In this document: piece after piece, positions 7,670 to 17,215 of the stretch | Layout: each line of letters opens with the position of its first letter | Position numbering within the stretch: the first letter of the stretch is position 1 | Assembly: GCA_044507695.1 (NCBI GenBank) | Contig: JBIQJD010000005.1 | Span: 1-64,000 of the forward strand | Reading direction: 5' to 3' | DNA: 64,000 nt | DNA from: JBIQJD01 sp044507695 | Lineage (GTDB): Bacteria > Bacteroidota > Ignavibacteria > Ignavibacteriales > Ignavibacteriaceae | Translations under genes and position numbers: made by a program | Notes under the pieces: model-generated | Databases searched by the model: none | Seen by the model: only the letters and a program-made list of their open reading frames with translations | What the model was told of the DNA's origin: nothing

Positions 7670-7745
7670 TCCAGACTTACAAACTTCCCCACTTCCAAAC
7701 TTCCAAATCTTCCCACTTCCAAACCTCCGCTCTTCCAAAACTCCG
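7670..7745. repeat. Degenerate ~8-bp tandem repeat (ACTTCCAA)
   Basis: The plus strand repeats ACTTACAA, ACTTCCCC, ACTTCCAA, ACTTCCAA and ATCTTCCC at roughly 8-bp steps, then decays. It lies in the 3' region of wlbA, between its stop and the short remnant ORF. It is a low-complexity minisatellite-like tract. Confidence 0.65.
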
Positions 7746-7762
7746 CCACTCCATCCTTCCCC

Positions 7763-8671
7763 TCACCCCGTGCTCTGCCACTTCCGCAGTTTCTCAACCA
7801 GTTCAATGGATGGTCTTACAACATCAATACCGAAGCCATTATCTGCAAGAACATTGCGATAGACTTCCGTATGCAGTTCTGTGAATCCTTCAGTAAATTC
7901 AATTTCACTACCATCTATCTTAATTGAACGGTAGGTTGGTTTTTCCCAATCAGGAGGAAGATCACTCCGTTCCAGAGAAAGCGCCCATTTAACATCTGCG
8001 TTTTTCAATTCAAGCTCACCGTTCATCCTGCGCTTTTCACTTAAATCTACCTTTACCTGCTGGACCTCTCCGAACATCCAGATAAGCATATCAAAAAAAT
8101 GTATACCAATGTTCGTAGCAATACCGCCCGATTTTTCCTTAATACCTTTCCATGAAAAATCATACCATAGTCCGCGTGATGTTATATATTTTAGTTCAAC
8201 CTGGTAACGCTTACCCCGCCTGGGCAGTTCATCCTGAATTTTTTTATGAAGTGCAATTAATGATGGATGAAGCCTTAGCTGCAGAACTGTATAAACCCTC
8301 CTGCCGGTTTCTTTTTCAAGATCGGCAAGCGCGTCAAGATTCCATGGATTAAGTACAAGCGGCTTTTCGCATATAGCGTCAGCGCCGAGCCTTAATGCAA
8401 GTCTTATATGTGCATCATGCAGATGATTAGGCGCGCAGATGGAAAGATAATCTATACTATCTTCTTTTTTTGTTTTTCTAAGTTTCTCAAGATGGCGGTC
8501 AAACCTTTCAAACTCGGTAAAGAATGCCGCATCGGGAAAGTACTGATCAAGCCTGCCTACCGAGTCATGCGGATCCATTGCCGCTACAAGCTTGTTACCG
8601 GTATCGCGGATTGCATTAAGATGCCGCGGAGCGATATAACCGGCTATACCGGTTATGGCAAAGTTTTTCAT
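7763..8671 (-). CDS. wlbA: UDP-GlcNAc(A) 3-dehydrogenase, Gfo/Idh/MocA family
   Basis: A 302-residue NAD-dependent sugar dehydrogenase close in pattern to WlbA/WbpB. Diagnostic segments are ITGIAGYIAPRHLNAIRDTG at the Rossmann start, SICAPNHLH, the CEKPL motif (Lys103), LQLRLHPSLIALH, the YITSRGLWY block and TNIGIHFFDMLIWMFG with the catalytic histidine region. The family oxidises C3 of UDP-N-acetylglucosaminuronic acid in the route to 2,3-diacetamido sugars of surface glycans. No aminotransferase (WlbC/WbpE) or acetyltransferase partner lies beside it, so the pathway must be completed elsewhere. It is a monocistronic gene next to the repeat region. Confidence 0.82.
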   Translation of the reverse strand: MKNFAITGIAGYIAPRHLNAIRDTGNKLVAAMDPHDSVGRLDQYFPDAAFFTEFERFDRHLEKLRKTKKEDSIDYLSICAPNHLHDAHIRLALRLGADAICEKPLVLNPWNLDALADLEKETGRRVYTVLQLRLHPSLIALHKKIQDELPRRGKRYQVELKYITSRGLWYDFSWKGIKEKSGGIATNIGIHFFDMLIWMFGEVQQVKVDLSEKRRMNGELELKNADVKWALSLERSDLPPDWEKPTYRSIKIDGSEIEFTEGFTELHTEVYRNVLADNGFGIDVVRPSIELVEKLRKWQSTG

Positions 8672-9548
8672 TTTAATATCCGGCGGATGCGTTCAGTATC
8701 ATGAGATCCCCTCTTAACTGCTGAGTTAAAATAATTCATTTCTTTTTTACAAGCTACAATAAAGATGATGTCCGGTACAGTCAGTTATTTTGGTGATGGG
8801 GATCAGTTAAATGTATAAAGATGAAGATTATTATTGTATAATAGAAATATTTTAATATGGAAAGTCCGGGCACAGCTTCGCCCCTTCACTCCCATCAGGT
8901 ATTTAAAAAGCAATAAAAATTCCTTACTGCCTTCAATAGTTTAAAAAAGCAAAAGGCCGGAATATCAATAAAAGATTATATTATTTTTTTTTGGTCGAGA
9001 CGTCTACACTAATGTAACAATTTGTCCGGTACAATCTGAAATTAATTGACAGAAACTCAATCCGTGAACACTGATCTCAAATAATTTTTGTTCTTAGGGA
9101 AATAGTTTAAGAATTCCAGCCGGTCTGCAATTACCACAGTAACAAATATATCCCTCAATATAGTTACCCCCTCAGCATAGTAAAAGTTTTAAGCATAAAA
9201 TCATAACCATAAAAATAATATATCGTAAATCTATCAAAACCATAAAATGTGATTTGAAACAAGCACATAGATTTCAGTTGATTAATTTAATTCACATCAC
9301 ATAAATAACAAAATTTTTTTTAAATAACTATAAATTTTTTTTGATTACTGAGTTGGGATTAACGAATTTCCCAAAGCCCGTTAAGGCTGACATATTTATA
9401 GAAAATATTTCCTTCAATAAACAGGACTGAAGTCTCTTATTGCTTGCAGAAAACCCCCGCCAAAAATGGCGGGGTTTAACTCCACCACTCCATTCAGCCA
9501 CTTCCATTTTCTTATAACTTACATCTATAGCATTATAAAAATTATCAA
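8672..9548. other. Long intergenic region without recognisable gene
   Basis: No convincing ORF is present. Visible items are a 13-base match to the conserved RNase P RNA start (GGAAAGTCCGGGC, about 8860) without the rest of that RNA, two copies of TGTCCGGTACA (about 8769 and 9022), and a GC-rich hairpin at 9453-9478. The AT-rich centre (9180-9350) has no clear repeat. It may be degraded sequence or an unrecognised RNA. Confidence 0.5.
9453..9478. terminator. GC-rich hairpin, possible orphan terminator
   Basis: AAACCCC(C)GCC and GGCGGGGTTT pair around AAAAAT. Short T-runs follow on both strands (TTT plus, TTTT minus). No annotated gene ends here, so it may close an unrecognised small transcript in the 8672-9548 gap. 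Confidence 0.5.
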
Positions 9549-9580
9549 TTGGCTTACCTGTTAAATCCTTTATATGTTTG
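9549..9580 (+). promoter_or_regulatory. Bacteroidota-type promoter for ahpC
   Basis: TTG at 9549-9551, 21 bp, then TATGTTTG at 9573-9580, a full match to TAnnTTTG. Predicted start is about 4-5 nt further, leaving a ~57-nt 5' leader. Confidence 0.65.
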
Positions 9581-9640
9581 GTGCACTAATTACTTAAAAC
9601 TTATTCTAATTATTCAATCAGAAGAAAGGATCGATACTAA

Positions 9641-10192
9641 ATGAACAATTTCGTTGGACTTGGTTCAAAATTCCCCGCCTTTACTAAAAAGGCAGTTATA
9701 TCAACAGAAAAATCAAAAGAGTTCACCGAGATAAACTCAGAAGATCATATTAAAGAAGGCAAATGGATGGTAATGTTCTGGTATCCGAAGGATTTTACAT
9801 TTGTATGTCCTACAGAGATAGCAGAATTCAACAAAAATTATGATGAGTTCCGTGACAGGGATGCGGTTCTTATCGGTGCTTCCACCGATTCTGAATATGT
9901 GCATCTTGCATGGAGAAAAAATCATGAAGACCTGAAAGATCTTAAATTCCCGCTTCTTGCCGATACATCAAAATCATTAGCTGAATCACTCGGCATTCTA
10001 ACAGCAGATGAAAAAGTAGCTTACCGTGTAACCTACATTGTAGATCCCCAGGGAATAATAAGATGGGTTTCTGCAAATGATCTTAATGTTGGTAGAAACG
10101 TTAAAGAAGTATTGCGTGTACTCGATGCGCTTCAGACAGATGAATTATGCCCGTGCAACTGGCAAAAGGGTGAAGCTACATTAGCTGCATAA
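9641..10192 (+). CDS. ahpC: Peroxiredoxin AhpC (alkyl hydroperoxide reductase)
   Basis: A 183-residue typical 2-Cys peroxiredoxin. The peroxidatic Cys56 lies in DFTFVCPTE and the resolving cysteines in CPCNW (Cys170, Cys172). The CxCNW ending and overall length resemble the actinobacterial AhpC that is reduced by AhpD and not by AhpF. It reduces hydrogen peroxide, organic peroxides and peroxynitrite in the cytoplasm. AAAGGA lies 11 nt before the ATG. The ahpD-like gene follows after 24 bp, which fits a two-gene antioxidant operon. Confidence 0.93.
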   Translation: MNNFVGLGSKFPAFTKKAVISTEKSKEFTEINSEDHIKEGKWMVMFWYPKDFTFVCPTEIAEFNKNYDEFRDRDAVLIGASTDSEYVHLAWRKNHEDLKDLKFPLLADTSKSLAESLGILTADEKVAYRVTYIVDPQGIIRWVSANDLNVGRNVKEVLRVLDALQTDELCPCNWQKGEATLAA

Positions 10193-10216
10193 ATTAAAGA
10201 CGGAAAGAAAAAAGAT

Positions 10217-10825
10217 ATGTCATTCACAGAAACTAAAAATGATTTGTTAAAAGATTTAAACATCGCGGATGATGCTTCATTTGCAGGATTAGATGCGATG
10301 GCTGCCGGTGAAACCAAATTTCTCCGTGACCTCCGCATAAATCTGAAGAATGTACTTGGCTCTGAAAATCTCACGCCAAAAGAAGCATATCTGCTGGCTG
10401 CTTCTGTTGCCATAAATGAAAAGAATGAATCATTAATTAATTCATTCATTTCACTGGCAAGAGAGCACGGTGCTGATGATGCTGCCATTGCCGAAACATA
10501 CGCGTGCACATCAATGCTTGCAACAAATAATATTCTTTACAGGTTCAGGCATTTCACTAAAAACAGCAATGAGAAATACCAGTCAATGCCTGCGGCAATC
10601 AAGATGAACGTGATGATGTCTCCTGTGCTCGGCAAGGAATTATTTGAGCTGATGAGCCTTGTTGTATCCGCAGTTAACGGATGTGAAACCTGCGTTGCTT
10701 CACATGAAGATTCATTAAGGAAACTCGGTACATCCGAGGTACGCATATTTGATGCAGTAAGGCTTGCATCAATAGTTAAAGGATTAACAGTTGCAATGAA
10801 TGCAAAACAGAACGAGTTAGTATAA
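10217..10825 (+). CDS. ahpD: AhpD-like alkylhydroperoxidase (carboxymuconolactone decarboxylase family)
   Basis: A 202-residue all-helical protein. The redox motif is Cys156-x2-Cys159-x3-His163 in NGCETCVASHE, the AhpD active-site pattern. In characterised systems AhpD passes electrons from lipoylated proteins to AhpC and has weak peroxidase activity of its own. Its position 24 bp behind ahpC with no internal terminator supports the same partnership. It is slightly longer than the usual ~175 residues because of an N-terminal extension. Confidence 0.88.
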   Translation: MSFTETKNDLLKDLNIADDASFAGLDAMAAGETKFLRDLRINLKNVLGSENLTPKEAYLLAASVAINEKNESLINSFISLAREHGADDAAIAETYACTSMLATNNILYRFRHFTKNSNEKYQSMPAAIKMNVMMSPVLGKELFELMSLVVSAVNGCETCVASHEDSLRKLGTSEVRIFDAVRLASIVKGLTVAMNAKQNELV

Positions 10826-10849
10826 CAGGTTAAATGCCCGGCCATAATC

Positions 10850-10887
10850 AAAAAGCGGAATATCCCCTGTTCCGCTTTTTGTTTTTT
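10850..10887. terminator. Bidirectional terminator between ahpD and gltD
   Basis: AAAAAGCGGAA (10850-10860) pairs with TTCCGCTTTTT (10870-10880), loop TATCCCCTG, then GTTTTTT. The A-run on the other arm gives a T-run on the minus strand, so it can end both ahpD and gltD transcripts. Confidence 0.88.
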
Positions 10888-10966
10888 AAATCGTTTAATG
10901 CCGGCAGAATATAATCGCATTGTATGCTGCTGCCGCATCAAGCAAAAAAGCTGAAACCCCGCACAA

Positions 10967-12403
10967 CTACTGTACCTTCAAAAACTCATGCACTGCGCCA
11001 GCACACGCTCTCCCCTCTGCAATTGCCCAAACGATTAAAGACTGGCCCCTTCGCATATCTCCACATGCAAAAACTTTATCAATCGATGATCTGTGTGCAT
11101 TCTTTCCTGTGCCAAATTCAGCTTTTACATTGCCGCGGTTATCAAATTCAAGCCCCGCTTCCTGAAGCTGCTCAAGCAATCCATTCTTAACCGGATTTGT
11201 AAATCCTGCAGCAATTAATACGAGGTCAGCTTTAAGTTCAAATTCAGTTCCGGAAATATCTATCAACTTGCCAGATTCAAATTTTACTTCATTGCATATT
11301 AACGCGGTAACATTTCCATTTCCATCACCAATAAATTCTTTTGTATTGATGCTCCATCTTCTTACCGCACCTTCTTCATGACTTGTAGAAGTCCTGAGCA
11401 TCATAGGCCAGTAAGGCCATGGTGTATCTGGTGATCTGTTTACAGGGGGCTGGGGCATCACCTCAAGCTGCGTTACAGATAATGCACCCTGCCTGTTAGC
11501 CGTCCCAACACAATCAGAACCTGTATCGCCTCCGCCGATAACAACAACATGTTTGTTACCTGCTGAAATCATTCCTTCAACTGCATCCCCGGCATTTATC
11601 CTGTTCTGCAGCGGCAGGTACTGCATTGCAAAATAAATTCCGTTTAGTTCTCTGCCGGGAATTTTTATATCTCTTGGCTGTTCACATCCGCCTGCAAGAA
11701 TAACCGCATCAAAGTTAAGAAGCAGTTCTTTTGCAGAAATATCCGTACCCGCATTTATATTTGTCTTAAATATTACACCTTCAGCTTCCATTTGTTTTAT
11801 GCGCCTGTCAATAAGGTGTTTCTCCAGTTTAAAATCAGGAATACCGTAACGGAGAAGTCCGCCAATCCTGTCATTCTTTTCAAACACTGTAACAGAATGT
11901 CCTGCACGCGCAAGCTGCTGTGCTGCTGCTAATCCGGCAGGTCCTGATCCGATTACCGCAGCATTCTTCCCGCTTAACTGCCTGGGAGGCTTTGGTATCA
12001 CCCAGCCTTGCTCAAACCCCCTGTCTATTATTGCCCGTTCAATTGATTTGATTGTAACAGGATCATTATTTATTCCCAGTGTGCAGGCGGATTCACATGG
12101 TGCGGGACAAAGTCTGCCTGTAAACTCCGGAAAATTATTTGTTGATAAAAGATTTTCCAGCGCTTCCTTCCAATGATCTTTATAGATAAGATCATTCCAT
12201 TCGGGAATATAATTCTGCACCGGGCAGCCTGTATCTCCGTGGCAGAATGGAATTCCGCAGTCCATACATCTTGCACCCTGAATCTTTGCTTCTTCTTCGG
12301 TGAAGCCGGATTCAAATTCTTTAAAATGTTTTACTCTTTCACCGGCGCTTTGCTTTCTTAAAGATGCTCTTTTATACTGCTTGAAACCGGTTGGATTACC
12401 CAT
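10967..12403 (-). CDS. gltD: Glutamate synthase small (beta) subunit
   Basis: 478 residues. The N-terminal cysteine cluster (ARCMDCGIPFCH, then GCPVQNYIPEWN, and CPAPCESAC) binds 4Fe-4S clusters. Then come the FAD-binding GSGPAGLAAAQQLARAGH and the NADPH-binding GGGDTGSDCVGTANRQG. It supplies electrons from NADPH to the large subunit for reductive transfer of the glutamine amide to 2-oxoglutarate. The start codon overlaps the end of gltB by 8 bp, so translation is coupled. Length and motifs are normal. Confidence 0.95.
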   Translation of the reverse strand: MGNPTGFKQYKRASLRKQSAGERVKHFKEFESGFTEEEAKIQGARCMDCGIPFCHGDTGCPVQNYIPEWNDLIYKDHWKEALENLLSTNNFPEFTGRLCPAPCESACTLGINNDPVTIKSIERAIIDRGFEQGWVIPKPPRQLSGKNAAVIGSGPAGLAAAQQLARAGHSVTVFEKNDRIGGLLRYGIPDFKLEKHLIDRRIKQMEAEGVIFKTNINAGTDISAKELLLNFDAVILAGGCEQPRDIKIPGRELNGIYFAMQYLPLQNRINAGDAVEGMISAGNKHVVVIGGGDTGSDCVGTANRQGALSVTQLEVMPQPPVNRSPDTPWPYWPMMLRTSTSHEEGAVRRWSINTKEFIGDGNGNVTALICNEVKFESGKLIDISGTEFELKADLVLIAAGFTNPVKNGLLEQLQEAGLEFDNRGNVKAEFGTGKNAHRSSIDKVFACGDMRRGQSLIVWAIAEGRACAGAVHEFLKVQ

Positions 12404-15400
12404 TTACCACCTCCGCAAAATTTAATCGGCTGTTATCTTCTTCTTCCAGTTTTTTAAGTGCTTTTTTGTATTCCGGAGAAATTACCTTAACAAAATTCTG
12501 CTTCTGATTCTCCCAATCATTCAGAATTTGTTCAGCTCTTTTTGATCCTGTATAATCAAGATGTTTCCTGATAAGGGAAATTAATTCCTCTTCATCTTTT
12601 TCATTTGATAGATCTTCAAGTTCAACTATTGATGTGTTAACAAGCTGCGGGAATGATTTGTAAGGATCCCAAACATATGCTATACCGCCGGACATTCCTG
12701 CTGCAAAATTTCTTCCTGTTCTGCCAAGTATTACTATTCTTCCGCCGGTCATGTATTCACACCCGTGATCACCAACTCCTTCAACTACTGCGTATGCACC
12801 TGAATTACGCACGGCAAATCTTTCTCCTGCCATTCCGTTAAAGTAAGCCTCACCGCTCGTTGCACCGTACAAACACGTGTTTCCGATTAAAATATTTTCC
12901 GATGGTTCATAAGCTGCACGCGGATCAGTACATATTATAAGCCTTCCGCCGCTTAATCCCTTCCCTGTATAATCATTAGATACACCGATGAGTTTAAGCT
13001 CTATTCCTTTTGCAAGAAAGGTTCCGAAGCTTTGCCCTGCAGTTCCTGTTAATTCAATTTTTATTGTGCCGTCATTCAATCCTGCATCACCATACTTTCT
13101 TGCTATTTCACCTGACAGCATTGTACCAACAGAAAGATCGGTGTTCTGCACGTATGTTTTTATTCTGACAGGCAGACCGTATTTAATTGCCGGTTCAGCC
13201 TGCTTTATAAAAAATTTATCTATTTGTTTATCAAGATTATGATTTTGTTCCCTGGTTCTGTACAATCCTGTTTGATATAAAGGAGCAGGTCTGTAAATAA
13301 TCCTGCTGAAATCAATTCCTCTTGCTTTCCAGTGATCATAAGGACGCTGCGGAATAATTTTTTCTACCTGCCCGATCATTTCGTTAAAAGTTTTGAATCC
13401 CATTGCAGCCATATATTCTCTTACTTCTTCCGCAATAAAGAACATGAAATTCACAATGTATTCGGGCTTGCCGGAAAACTTTTTCCTGAGTTCGGGGTCC
13501 TGTGTAGCTACTCCAACCGGGCAAGTATTAAGATGGCATTTGCGCATCATTATACAGCCTTGTGTAACAAGCGGTGCAGTAGCAAATCCGAATTCTTCCG
13601 CACCAAGCAATGCAGCTATTACAACATCTCTTCCTGTTTTTAATTGCCCGTCTGCTGCAAGGTAAACTCTGTCACGCAGTCCGTTAAGTACAAGTGTCTG
13701 ATGTGCTTCACTTAATCCAAGCTCCCAGGGCGTACCTGCATGTTGAATGGAAGATACAGGACTGGCACCTGTTCCTCCATCATGTCCGCTAATCAGGATA
13801 TGATCGGCATGTGCTTTTGCAACTCCTGCTGCAATTGTACCAACTCCCGTTTCCGATACAAGCTTCACACTTATACGGGCATTTGGATTTATATTTTTCA
13901 AATCAAAGATTAATTGTTTAAGATCTTCAATTGAATAAATATCATGATGCGGCGGCGGAGATATTAAAGTAACGCCGGGAGTGCTGTGTCTTATTCTTGC
14001 AATTACTTTATCAACTTTATAGCCGGGAAGCTGTCCGCCTTCACCCGGCTTTGCACCCTGCGCCATTTTAATCTGTATCTCATCCGCATTAACAAGATAA
14101 TTAGCTGTTACACCAAATCTGCCTGATGCAATTTGTTTAATAGCAGAACGCAGGCTGTCACCATTCTCAAGCTGTATATAGCGTGCGCTGTCTTCACCGC
14201 CTTCACCTGTATTTGATTTACCGCCAATCCTGTTCATTGCTATTGCAAGTGAAGTGTGTGCTTCATGAGATAATGAGCCGAAACTCATCGCTCCTGTTGA
14301 AAATCTTTTAACTATTTCCGATGCCGGTTCAACAACTTCAATCGGTATTGGATTGCTCGTATCAAAATCAAATAAACTTCTGAGAGTTACTCTTTTCTTA
14401 TGCTGATTATTAATCAGCTCTGTGTATTCTTTGAAAGTTTTATATTCATTCCGCTGTGTTCCTAATTGCAGTTTGGAAATAGTAAGCGGATTCCACAGAT
14501 GATGTTCCCCGTCTCTCCTGTAATAGTAAAGTCCTCCCGTTTCAAGTGAACCGGGATTTTTCATAATATCAAATGCCGCTTCATGCCGGCGCACTGTTTC
14601 AAGTTCTATCATCTCAAGGCTTAGCCCTTCAATGCGTGTTGGTGTGCCGGGGAAATAATTATTTACAACTTCCGAATCCAATCCAACTGCTTCAAATATC
14701 TGCGCTCCGCAGTAAGACTGCAGCGTGCTTATTCCCATCTTACTGAAGACTTTAAACAAACCTTTGCTTACTGCTTTAACAAAATTTTTCTTTGCCTGTT
14801 TGTAAGATTCAACTCCCGGAAGGAACCCGTTATTATAAAGATCATAAATTGTTTCATAAGCAAGGTAAGGATTAATTGCATTGGCGCCGTAACCGCACAG
14901 CAAAGCCATGTGTGAAACTTCCCGCGGTTCACCGCTCTCAATTATAATTCCTGTTTTGGTGCGCAGCCCTGCTTCAATTAATGCATGATGAACAGAAGAT
15001 ACAGCAAGCAAAGAAGGAATGGCTGCATTGTTTTCATCAACTCCCCTGTCAGAAAGTATTATAAGCGATACACCTTTCTTCACCTGTTCAATTGCATCAT
15101 TGCAGAGAAGTTCAATTTTCTCACGCATATCTCTTCTTACATTGCGGTCAAACAGCAGGCTTAGTGTTGCCGAACGGAAATGTCCTTTCGTCATGTTCCT
15201 TAATTTTTCCAACTGGGAATTTGAGAGCAAAGGATGATTCAGTTCCAGCCTGTGCGCGTGCTTTGGTGTTTCATCAAGAAGATTTTGTTCGGGTCCTATG
15301 TACGTTGTTAATTCCATAACCAGTTCTTCACGTATAGGATCAATCGGCGGATTTGTTACCTGTGCAAACATCTGCTTAAAATACCTGAACAGCGGCTGAG

Positions 15401-16979
15401 GCTTTTCAGACAGCACGGCAAGTGATGCATCAGTTCCCATTGAGCCGATTGCTTCTTCACCATTTACAGCCATCGGCTGAATTACAGTGAACAAATCTTC
15501 CTTTGTATAGCCGAATAATTTCTGCCTTAAAAAAATTGTTTCATGATCAGGCTGCGGCGTATGCTCGGGTTCAGGTATCTGGCTGAACTTCAGCATATTT
15601 TCTTCAATCCATTTCCTGTATGTTTTGCGTGAAACTATTTCACTTTTTACTTCTTCATCATCAATAATTTTACCTTTGTTCAAATCAATCAAAAACATTT
15701 TACCCGGCTGAAGTCTTCCGTTTATTTTAATATTCTCCGGCTCAACATTTAATGTACCTGCTTCAGAAGTCAGAATTACGAGATCATCATTCGTTACAAC
15801 ATATCTTGCGGGACGCAGTCCGTTCCTGTCAAGTGTTGCACCTATAACAGTTCCGTCTGTAAATACAACTGCTGCAGGTCCATCCCACGGTTCCATCATT
15901 GTTGCATGGTATTCATAAAATGCTTTCCTGTCAGGGTCCATTAAATCATTTTTAGACCACGCTTCCGGAATCATCATCATCATTGCGTGCGGCAGGCTTC
16001 TTCCGCTCATCACAAGCAGTTCAAGCACTGAATCAAATGTTGCCGAATCACTCTGTCCATCCATAATTATCGGAAGCATTCTTTTCAGATCTTTTCCGTA
16101 ATAAGGAGAATCCATTACTGCCTGTCTTGCAGCCATCCAGTTCTGGTTTCCGCGCAGAGTATTAATTTCCCCGTTATGCGCTATCATTCTGAAAGGATGT
16201 GCAAGATCCCATGTAGGAAATGTGTTTGTAGAAAACCGCATGTGTATCATTGCCATTGCGGATTTAATTGCCGGATCATTCAAATCACGGTAGTAACGCG
16301 TCATCTGCGGGGCGAGAAGCATTCCTTTATAAATTATAATCTTGCTTGAAAATGAAGGTACATAATATTTACTGCGGTCAAGTTTAAGTTCGGCTCTTAT
16401 TCTTTTATCAATTATTCTTCTTATAAGATAAAGCTTGCGCTCAAATTCATCCTGTGTTTTTATTTTTTCATCCGCACCAATAAAACAGTGGCGTATGTAT
16501 GGCTGAAGCTGCCTTGCGCCTTCACCGGGAACATCGGGATTTACAGGCACATCCCGCCATCCCAGGAACTGCTGGCTTTCATCAATAATAATTTTTTCAA
16601 CAATCGTCTCAACTGATCTGCGCAGTATATGATCCTGGGGAAGAAACATTACACCAACTCCGTAAAAGCCGTAAGCCGGCAGTGTAATATTTTTTTCGGA
16701 AGCAGCTTTGCGCATAAATTCATCCGGCATCTGGATCAGTATTCCCGCACCATCACCTGTCTGCGGATCAGCACCAACTGCGCCGCGGTGTTCAAGATTC
16801 ATCAGTATCTGCAATCCCTTATCCACAATCTCCCTTGATTTTCTTCCCTTTACATCGGCAACAAATCCCATCCCGCACGCATCATGTTCATAAGCAGGAT
16901 CATACAATCCCTGCTTTTTAACAGAATAATTTTCTGCGTTAAAACCTGCAAATCTGTTTCTGTCTTGTGGATGTTCCAT
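12396..16979 (-). CDS. gltB: Glutamate synthase large (alpha) subunit
   Basis: About 1527 residues. Layout: an N-terminal Ntn-type glutaminase domain whose catalytic cysteine follows a propeptide (HDACGMGF, Cys35 from the start chosen), a central domain, the FMN/3Fe-4S synthase domain (SGHDGGTGASPVSSIQHAG and CHLNTCPVGVATQDP) and the C-terminal beta-helix GXGXG domain. It hydrolyses glutamine and channels ammonia to 2-oxoglutarate. I chose the ATG at 16977-16979 because AAAGGAAGG lies 7 nt upstream; the frame is open to an ATG at 17018 that has no ribosome site. gltD follows with overlap. The 236-bp gap upstream holds an AGGCA/TGCCT hairpin but no clear promoter. Confidence 0.95.
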   Translation of the reverse strand: MEHPQDRNRFAGFNAENYSVKKQGLYDPAYEHDACGMGFVADVKGRKSREIVDKGLQILMNLEHRGAVGADPQTGDGAGILIQMPDEFMRKAASEKNITLPAYGFYGVGVMFLPQDHILRRSVETIVEKIIIDESQQFLGWRDVPVNPDVPGEGARQLQPYIRHCFIGADEKIKTQDEFERKLYLIRRIIDKRIRAELKLDRSKYYVPSFSSKIIIYKGMLLAPQMTRYYRDLNDPAIKSAMAMIHMRFSTNTFPTWDLAHPFRMIAHNGEINTLRGNQNWMAARQAVMDSPYYGKDLKRMLPIIMDGQSDSATFDSVLELLVMSGRSLPHAMMMMIPEAWSKNDLMDPDRKAFYEYHATMMEPWDGPAAVVFTDGTVIGATLDRNGLRPARYVVTNDDLVILTSEAGTLNVEPENIKINGRLQPGKMFLIDLNKGKIIDDEEVKSEIVSRKTYRKWIEENMLKFSQIPEPEHTPQPDHETIFLRQKLFGYTKEDLFTVIQPMAVNGEEAIGSMGTDASLAVLSEKPQPLFRYFKQMFAQVTNPPIDPIREELVMELTTYIGPEQNLLDETPKHAHRLELNHPLLSNSQLEKLRNMTKGHFRSATLSLLFDRNVRRDMREKIELLCNDAIEQVKKGVSLIILSDRGVDENNAAIPSLLAVSSVHHALIEAGLRTKTGIIIESGEPREVSHMALLCGYGANAINPYLAYETIYDLYNNGFLPGVESYKQAKKNFVKAVSKGLFKVFSKMGISTLQSYCGAQIFEAVGLDSEVVNNYFPGTPTRIEGLSLEMIELETVRRHEAAFDIMKNPGSLETGGLYYYRRDGEHHLWNPLTISKLQLGTQRNEYKTFKEYTELINNQHKKRVTLRSLFDFDTSNPIPIEVVEPASEIVKRFSTGAMSFGSLSHEAHTSLAIAMNRIGGKSNTGEGGEDSARYIQLENGDSLRSAIKQIASGRFGVTANYLVNADEIQIKMAQGAKPGEGGQLPGYKVDKVIARIRHSTPGVTLISPPPHHDIYSIEDLKQLIFDLKNINPNARISVKLVSETGVGTIAAGVAKAHADHILISGHDGGTGASPVSSIQHAGTPWELGLSEAHQTLVLNGLRDRVYLAADGQLKTGRDVVIAALLGAEEFGFATAPLVTQGCIMMRKCHLNTCPVGVATQDPELRKKFSGKPEYIVNFMFFIAEEVREYMAAMGFKTFNEMIGQVEKIIPQRPYDHWKARGIDFSRIIYRPAPLYQTGLYRTREQNHNLDKQIDKFFIKQAEPAIKYGLPVRIKTYVQNTDLSVGTMLSGEIARKYGDAGLNDGTIKIELTGTAGQSFGTFLAKGIELKLIGVSNDYTGKGLSGGRLIICTDPRAAYEPSENILIGNTCLYGATSGEAYFNGMAGERFAVRNSGAYAVVEGVGDHGCEYMTGGRIVILGRTGRNFAAGMSGGIAYVWDPYKSFPQLVNTSIVELEDLSNEKDEEELISLIRKHLDYTGSKRAEQILNDWENQKQNFVKVISPEYKKALKKLEEEDNSRLNFAEVVNG

Positions 16980-17215
16980 GTTTTTCCCTTCCTTTAATTT
17001 GAATGCATATTTGTGCATTTAGAAAGTATATTTATTCTTACAAAACCTTACTTAATAAGGTGAATTAATTCCTGCACAGAATAATATATAATTAATCATT
17101 CGTATTTAAGATAAATTCAAAGGCAATATCTCTTTTCTGCCTAAATAATTTTTTCAACCGCTAAAAGGCTGTACTTTTCCCCGGGAAAAAATGTGTTTTG
17201 ATTTTTTTCAGGGAA

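Noticed and set aside
7581..7927. Overlapping plus-strand ORFs rich in Ser/Pro/Phe
   Set aside because: They come from the ACTTCCAA tandem tract and the antisense of wlbA.
8855..8880. RNase P RNA gene start
   Set aside because: Only a 13-base match; none of the other conserved RNase P segments follow in the next 400 bases.
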